The notes beneath the pieces were generated by a model. It saw only the letters and a program-made list of their open reading frames with translations, was not told where the DNA came from and did not search any database. From Candidatus Magnetobacterium casense (GTDB lineage: Bacteria; Nitrospirota; Thermodesulfovibrionia; Thermodesulfovibrionales; Magnetobacteriaceae), in the NCBI RefSeq assembly GCF_000714715.1, contig NZ_JMFO01000003.1, positions 186,001 through 250,000 on the forward strand: DNA of 64,000 nucleotides, read 5' to 3'. Made by a program: the position numbers and the translations under genes. Positions 61,224 through 64,000 of this stretch are shown here, in pieces (position 1 is the first letter of the stretch; each line of letters begins with the position of its first letter).

Positions 61224-61266
61224 ATGTATGGAACGTTTTTTTGACAGGAAGTCCCTGTTTGTCATC
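61224..61266 (+). pseudogene. duplicated fragment of the kdsA 5' end
   Basis: From ATG 61224 the bases repeat the first about 40 bases of kdsA (GACAGGAAGTCCCTGTTTGT and on to GTCATC), preceded by the same CCGGGAGCGCCT leader; it then breaks off into AT-rich sequence. A one-base shift near the ATG already disrupts the frame. Confidence 0.8.
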
Positions 61267-61296
61267 TTTTTTTAACACCCAGGGGTAAACTGTTAT

Positions 61297-61326
61297 TTGC
61301 ATAACAAAGGCTGAAATAGCTATAAT
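61297..61326 (+). promoter_or_regulatory. promoter of DUF5618 copy 2 and kdsA
   Basis: TTGCAT (61297-61302), 18 bases, TATAAT (61321-61326). Confidence 0.6.
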
Positions 61327-61346
61327 AATGATATGAGGTTGCTTTT

Positions 61347-61766
61347 ATGCAAAAGAGGCAAGTTAAAACACAGATAATAAACGAAGGTGAGGCCCTCCGG
61401 TATCTCGAAAATGCCAGGGAGATACTGAGAAACACCCCGATTGAGGGCAGTAACTACGTGGACAAAAAGCCGATACGTGAGGCATTTGGAACTGCCTACC
61501 TTGCCGTATTAGAGGCTATAAACTACGCATTGATAAAAAAGGGATTAACCCCAAAGCAACTACCCAAAAAGGTGGAGACGTATAGAATCGCATTGCAAGA
61601 GCACCTGTCAGTCAAAAACGGTAAGTTATTGCGAGAGTTCAATAGTCTCTATGACGCATTGCATATAGCAGGCTACTATCAAGGCTTGCTATATGAGGCA
61701 CAGTTAGTTAAGGATGCAATGAAGGCTGCAGAGAGGTTTATAAAGAAGGTTTCAAACGGTGCCTGA
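61347..61766 (+). CDS. DUF5618-family protein, copy 2
   Basis: The product is 139 residues, with a slightly longer N-terminus than copy 1. The central AFGTAYLAVLEAINYALIKKGL helix and the QEHLSVKNGKLLREFNSLYD region are nearly identical to the other copies. It ends 21 bases before kdsA, so the two are probably cotranscribed. Function unknown; association with the Kdo pathway gene may be only positional. Confidence 0.82.
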   Translation: MQKRQVKTQIINEGEALRYLENAREILRNTPIEGSNYVDKKPIREAFGTAYLAVLEAINYALIKKGLTPKQLPKKVETYRIALQEHLSVKNGKLLREFNSLYDALHIAGYYQGLLYEAQLVKDAMKAAERFIKKVSNGA

Positions 61767-61787
61767 AATTTTTTTCCCGGAGCGCCT

Positions 61788-62606
61788 ATGATGGAACGCT
61801 TTTTTGACAGGAAGTCCCTGTTTGTCATCGCAGGTCCATGTGTAATTGAAAGCAGAGAGGTAGTTCTGGAAACTGCTCGGGTACTCAGGGATATATCCAT
61901 GAGGCTGAATCTCCCGATTATCTTCAAAAGCTCATACGACAAGGCCAATCGGACATCCATAAACGGCTACAGGGGCATTGGGGTTGAAAAGGGCTTGGCT
62001 CTGTTATCTGAGGTGCGCTCAACCTTTGGGCTGCCCGTGATAACCGACGTGCATTCTCCCCAGGAGGCGTTGTTAGCCGCTGAGGCCGTTGACGTGTTGC
62101 AACTGCCAGCCTTCCTGTGCAGACAGACAGACCTGATCCTGGCCGCCGCCAACACCGGCAAGGTCGTCAACATAAAAAAGGGGCAATTCCTGGCCCCCTG
62201 GGACGTAAAAAATATCATCGATAAATTCACCTCCACAGGCAACACAGGCCTCTTTATAACGGAGCGGGGAACGACGTTTGGTTACAACAACCTGGTCGTG
62301 GACTTCAGGGCAATCCCGATCATGCGAGCCTTTGGTTATCCGGTACTCGTGGATGTTACCCACAGCGTCCAGTTACCTGGCGGACTTGGCACCGCATCCG
62401 GCGGACAACGACAGTTCGCACCCGTGATGGCAAGGGCTGCTGCTGCCGTCGGCGTAGATGGCCTGTTCATGGAGGTACATCCACAGCCCGACAATGCCCT
62501 CTGCGATGGCCCAAACATGCTCGAACTACACAAGCTCGAACACATGCTCAGTATCGTCAGCGCAATCCACAAGATCGCTCAAGCCAACGGGATAATCGAC
62601 ATTTAA
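61788..62606 (+). CDS. kdsA: 3-deoxy-D-manno-octulosonate 8-phosphate synthase
   Basis: The product is 272 residues. IAGPCVIES places Cys18 at the metal site, marking the metal-dependent class as in Aquifex. FKSSYDKANRTS, the QTDLI loop and HSVQLPGG, with a Asp-Asn-rich MEVHPQPDNALCDGPNM end, complete the TIM barrel. It joins phosphoenolpyruvate and arabinose-5-phosphate to form Kdo-8-P for LPS. With rfaE2 it indicates LPS in this organism. DUF5618 genes flank it on both sides and a full GC-rich repeat follows its stop. Confidence 0.94.
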   Translation: MMERFFDRKSLFVIAGPCVIESREVVLETARVLRDISMRLNLPIIFKSSYDKANRTSINGYRGIGVEKGLALLSEVRSTFGLPVITDVHSPQEALLAAEAVDVLQLPAFLCRQTDLILAAANTGKVVNIKKGQFLAPWDVKNIIDKFTSTGNTGLFITERGTTFGYNNLVVDFRAIPIMRAFGYPVLVDVTHSVQLPGGLGTASGGQRQFAPVMARAAAAVGVDGLFMEVHPQPDNALCDGPNMLELHKLEHMLSIVSAIHKIAQANGIIDI

Positions 62607-62610
62607 CGTA

Positions 62611-62702
62611 AGAGAAAAGAAAGGGGCGGCTCCGCCCCCCTTCAGACCCCCCGCAAGGGGAGGGGCGAGGCGCCCCGGCCGGAAAGAAGTCCCCTTGACC
62701 CC
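62611..62702 (+). repeat. GC-rich dispersed repeat, copy 8 (reference copy)
   Basis: Directly after the kdsA stop, plus orientation: AGAAAAGAAA, hairpin GGGGCGGCTCCGCCCC, CAGACCCCCCGCAAGGGG, GGGGCGAGGCGCCCC and AAGTCCCCTTGACCCC. It shows the family structure most clearly. Confidence 0.85.
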
Positions 62703-62721
62703 GTAAAAATGCCACATTTTT

Positions 62722-62753
62722 TTGTATTTAATCCAATCGAAATGTGCTATGAT
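62722..62753 (+). promoter_or_regulatory. promoter of DUF5618 copy 3
   Basis: TTGTAT (62722-62727), 20 bases, TATGAT (62748-62753), more diverged than those of copies 1 and 2. Confidence 0.4.
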
Positions 62754-62770
62754 AATGTCAGGAGGTTGCT

Positions 62771-63178
62771 TTGAACAAGAGACATAACAGAAAAGAAGGC
62801 GAGGCCCTCAGGTATCTTGAAAATGCCAGAGAGACACTGCGAAATACTCAAATCGAAAACAATATATATCTGGACAAAAAACCGGTCAGAGAGGCGTGTG
62901 CAACCGCTTACCTTGCCGTATTAGAGGCCATCAATGACGCATTAATAAAAAAAGGTTTAACATCAAAACAACTGCCCAGAAAGGTGGAGACCTATAGGAT
63001 AGCCTTACAGGAACACCTGTCGATCAAAAACGGTAAGCTCCTGAGAGAGTTCAATAACCTGTATGATCTGCTCCACATAGCAGGCTACTACCAAGGTTTG
63101 CTCTATGATGTGCAGGTAGTCAAAGATACGTTAAAGGCTGCAGAGAGGTTTATAAAGAAGGTTTCAAACGGTGCCTGA
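62771..63178 (+). CDS. DUF5618-family protein, copy 3
   Basis: The product is 135 residues from TTG 62771, with GGAGG 5-6 bases upstream. It is the same length as copy 1 and slightly more diverged (ENNIYLDKKPVREACATAYL). It follows the repeat after kdsA and converges on pncC with a 14-base gap. The three copies share KKVSNGA-type ends. Confidence 0.8.
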   Translation: MNKRHNRKEGEALRYLENARETLRNTQIENNIYLDKKPVREACATAYLAVLEAINDALIKKGLTSKQLPRKVETYRIALQEHLSIKNGKLLREFNNLYDLLHIAGYYQGLLYDVQVVKDTLKAAERFIKKVSNGA

Positions 63179-63192
63179 CAGCTCACCGTTTG

Positions 63193-63690
63193 TCAACACT
63201 CCATCAACGTCTGAAGTATAAGCCCTAATGCCACCGCAGTGCTCTGTACCCTTACCTGCTGACGGTTGCCCTTGAACCTGAACTCACGCACCCTCTCAAC
63301 CCCCTTGCAACCTCTTATGGCGATGTAGACAAGCCCCACAGGTTTCTCGGCCGTCCCCCCCGATGGTCCGGCAATGCCGCTGATCGATACCGCCACATCG
63401 GCATGGGTCCGCTCGTGCAGACCGACGACCATCTCCAGAACGGCTTCCGGACTGACTGCCCCGTGTGTCGCAAGCGTCTGGTGCGAAACACCCAAAAGCA
63501 GCTCCTTGAGTTCATTGCTGTAAGACACCACACCGCCCAAAAATACAGCAGAACTACCCGCTACGGATGTGATCGAGGCGGCCACCATCCCACCTGTGCA
63601 CGACTCCGCTACGGCAATCGTCTTGCCTTTTTCAGACGCCGCCTGCACTACCATATCAGCCAATGTACTGTCGTCTTTTGGCATACACAT
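63193..63690 (-). CDS. pncC: nicotinamide-nucleotide amidohydrolase PncC (CinA C-terminal type)
   Basis: The product is 165 residues. AVAESCTGGMVAASITSVAGSS (about 26-47, quoted only by its AESCTGG core) and SISGIAGPSGGTAEKPVGLVY-type loop are diagnostic. It deamidates NMN to NaMN in NAD salvage. The ATG at 63690 overlaps the stop of the upstream small gene (TAATG), so ATG 63690 rather than 63684 is favoured. Confidence 0.9.
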   Translation of the reverse strand: MCMPKDDSTLADMVVQAASEKGKTIAVAESCTGGMVAASITSVAGSSAVFLGGVVSYSNELKELLLGVSHQTLATHGAVSPEAVLEMVVGLHERTHADVAVSISGIAGPSGGTAEKPVGLVYIAIRGCKGVERVREFRFKGNRQQVRVQSTAVALGLILQTLMEC

Positions 63691-63851
63691 TACTCCTTTG
63701 CGATAGTTTTATAGCCGGGGCAGCCCTCAAACCCCGTACATCCCTTCTCCCGCAACCGACAGTCCCGATTTATGCAGGGCATCGGCTTACCACGCCTGGT
63801 TGATTGTCTGGCCTCTGCCAGCCGTTGCGGTCTTGTCGTCTTGTGCTTCAT
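63690..63851 (-). CDS. small Cys-rich protein coupled to pncC
   Basis: The product is 53 residues: a basic N-terminus, then CINRDCRLREKGC and FEGCPGYK, with four cysteines that could hold zinc or an iron-sulfur cluster. I recall similar tiny proteins in other anaerobes but no name. It ends in TAATG shared with the pncC start, so the two are cotranslated. A good promoter precedes it at 63869-63897. Confidence 0.6.
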   Translation of the reverse strand: MKHKTTRPQRLAEARQSTRRGKPMPCINRDCRLREKGCTGFEGCPGYKTIAKE

Positions 63852-63868
63852 AACTTGTTGCTTGCTTT

Positions 63869-63897
63869 AGTATAGCACATTTACCAGAGAGTTTTAA
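63869..63897 (-). promoter_or_regulatory. promoter of the small Cys protein-pncC operon
   Basis: Minus strand: TTAAAA (63892-63897), 17 bases, TATACT (63869-63874) preceded by TGC, an extended -10 element, 17 bases before the ATG. The remaining sequence to 64000 shows no gene. Confidence 0.55.
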
Positions 63898-64000
63898 TCG
63901 TGTGCGATACAAAGAACGAAAGGGACGACTCCGCATCGCTCCCGGATATACCACACATAACTTCATAGGCTATGAATCATCGTTCATGGGTTAATACTTC

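Noticed and set aside
63960-63990. TCATAGGCTATGA palindrome near the right edge
   Set aside because: Too short and isolated to name; could be chance.

Overview
The window looks like a chromosomal contig of a Gram-negative, signal-rich, probably anaerobic bacterium. Gene content (c-type cytochrome/beta-barrel proteins, many PAS/GAF sensors, c-di-GMP enzymes, GH57/DUF4912/glycogen synthase, metal-type KdsA, DUF5618 proteins, abundant GC-rich palindromic repeats downstream of genes) reminds me of the phylum Nitrospirota, perhaps the Magnetobacterium-like families. This is recall-based inference; no 16S gene or magnetosome gene is in the window.

Layout. 1-4.4 kb: two small unknown genes, then a minus-strand surface-sugar operon (ATP-grasp, SDR with a lost catalytic Tyr, PseG-like hydrolase). 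4.5-8.7 kb: two palindromic elements, rsmB with a PASTA protein, and cobyrinate amidase cbiA. 8.7-12.5 kb: a TerD / AIM24 / double-TerD / M48-TerB stress cluster. 12.7-18.4 kb: a minus operon galT, PAS-GAF histidine kinase, response regulator, RlmD-type methylase and an unknown gene. 18.5-22.8 kb: an HD-GYP protein split by a 9-A run, then a membrane diguanylate cyclase with a periplasmic CISCH haem motif. 23.3-26.9 kb: tRNA-Gly(CCC), a DUF2207-like membrane protein ending in three CxxC pairs overlapped by a radical SAM/SPASM gene, and an S66 peptidase. 26.9-31.4 kb: a broken YoeB-type toxin with antitoxin, a GNAT enzyme, a CheY-CheC-kinase-USP operon, and a DUF4258/YgiT pair. 31.5-38.8 kb: a glycogen operon (glgA, DUF4912, GH57), a sensor kinase and a SpoU methylase whose tail is encoded by a repeat. 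39-42.2 kb: a DUF262 / DUF3696 ATPase / unknown operon, likely anti-phage defence. 42.5-50.7 kb: a DnaJ-TPR gene split by a 236-bp MITE, a WD40 kinase, a Uma2 nuclease and a DUF1566/VCBS gene broken by a 37-bp tandem duplication. 50.9-56.4 kb: UbiA prenyltransferase, triple-GAF protein, RfaE2-type nucleotidyltransferase, and a large membrane-TPR protein. 56.7-60.7 kb: a dihaem cytochrome fused to a beta-barrel, and a porin with a long structured leader. 60.8-63.9 kb: three DUF5618 paralogues around kdsA, then pncC with a small Cys-rich partner.

The strongest leads for something new are the CxxC-tailed membrane protein with its overlapping radical SAM enzyme, the dihaem porin-cytochrome fusion, and the DUF262/DUF3696 operon. 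The window also shows fresh genome flux: a MITE with a 6-bp target duplication whose removal restores the reading frame, a 37-bp frame-breaking duplication, a homopolymer frameshift, a partial kdsA copy, and a family of GC-rich repeats sitting at the 3' ends of genes.
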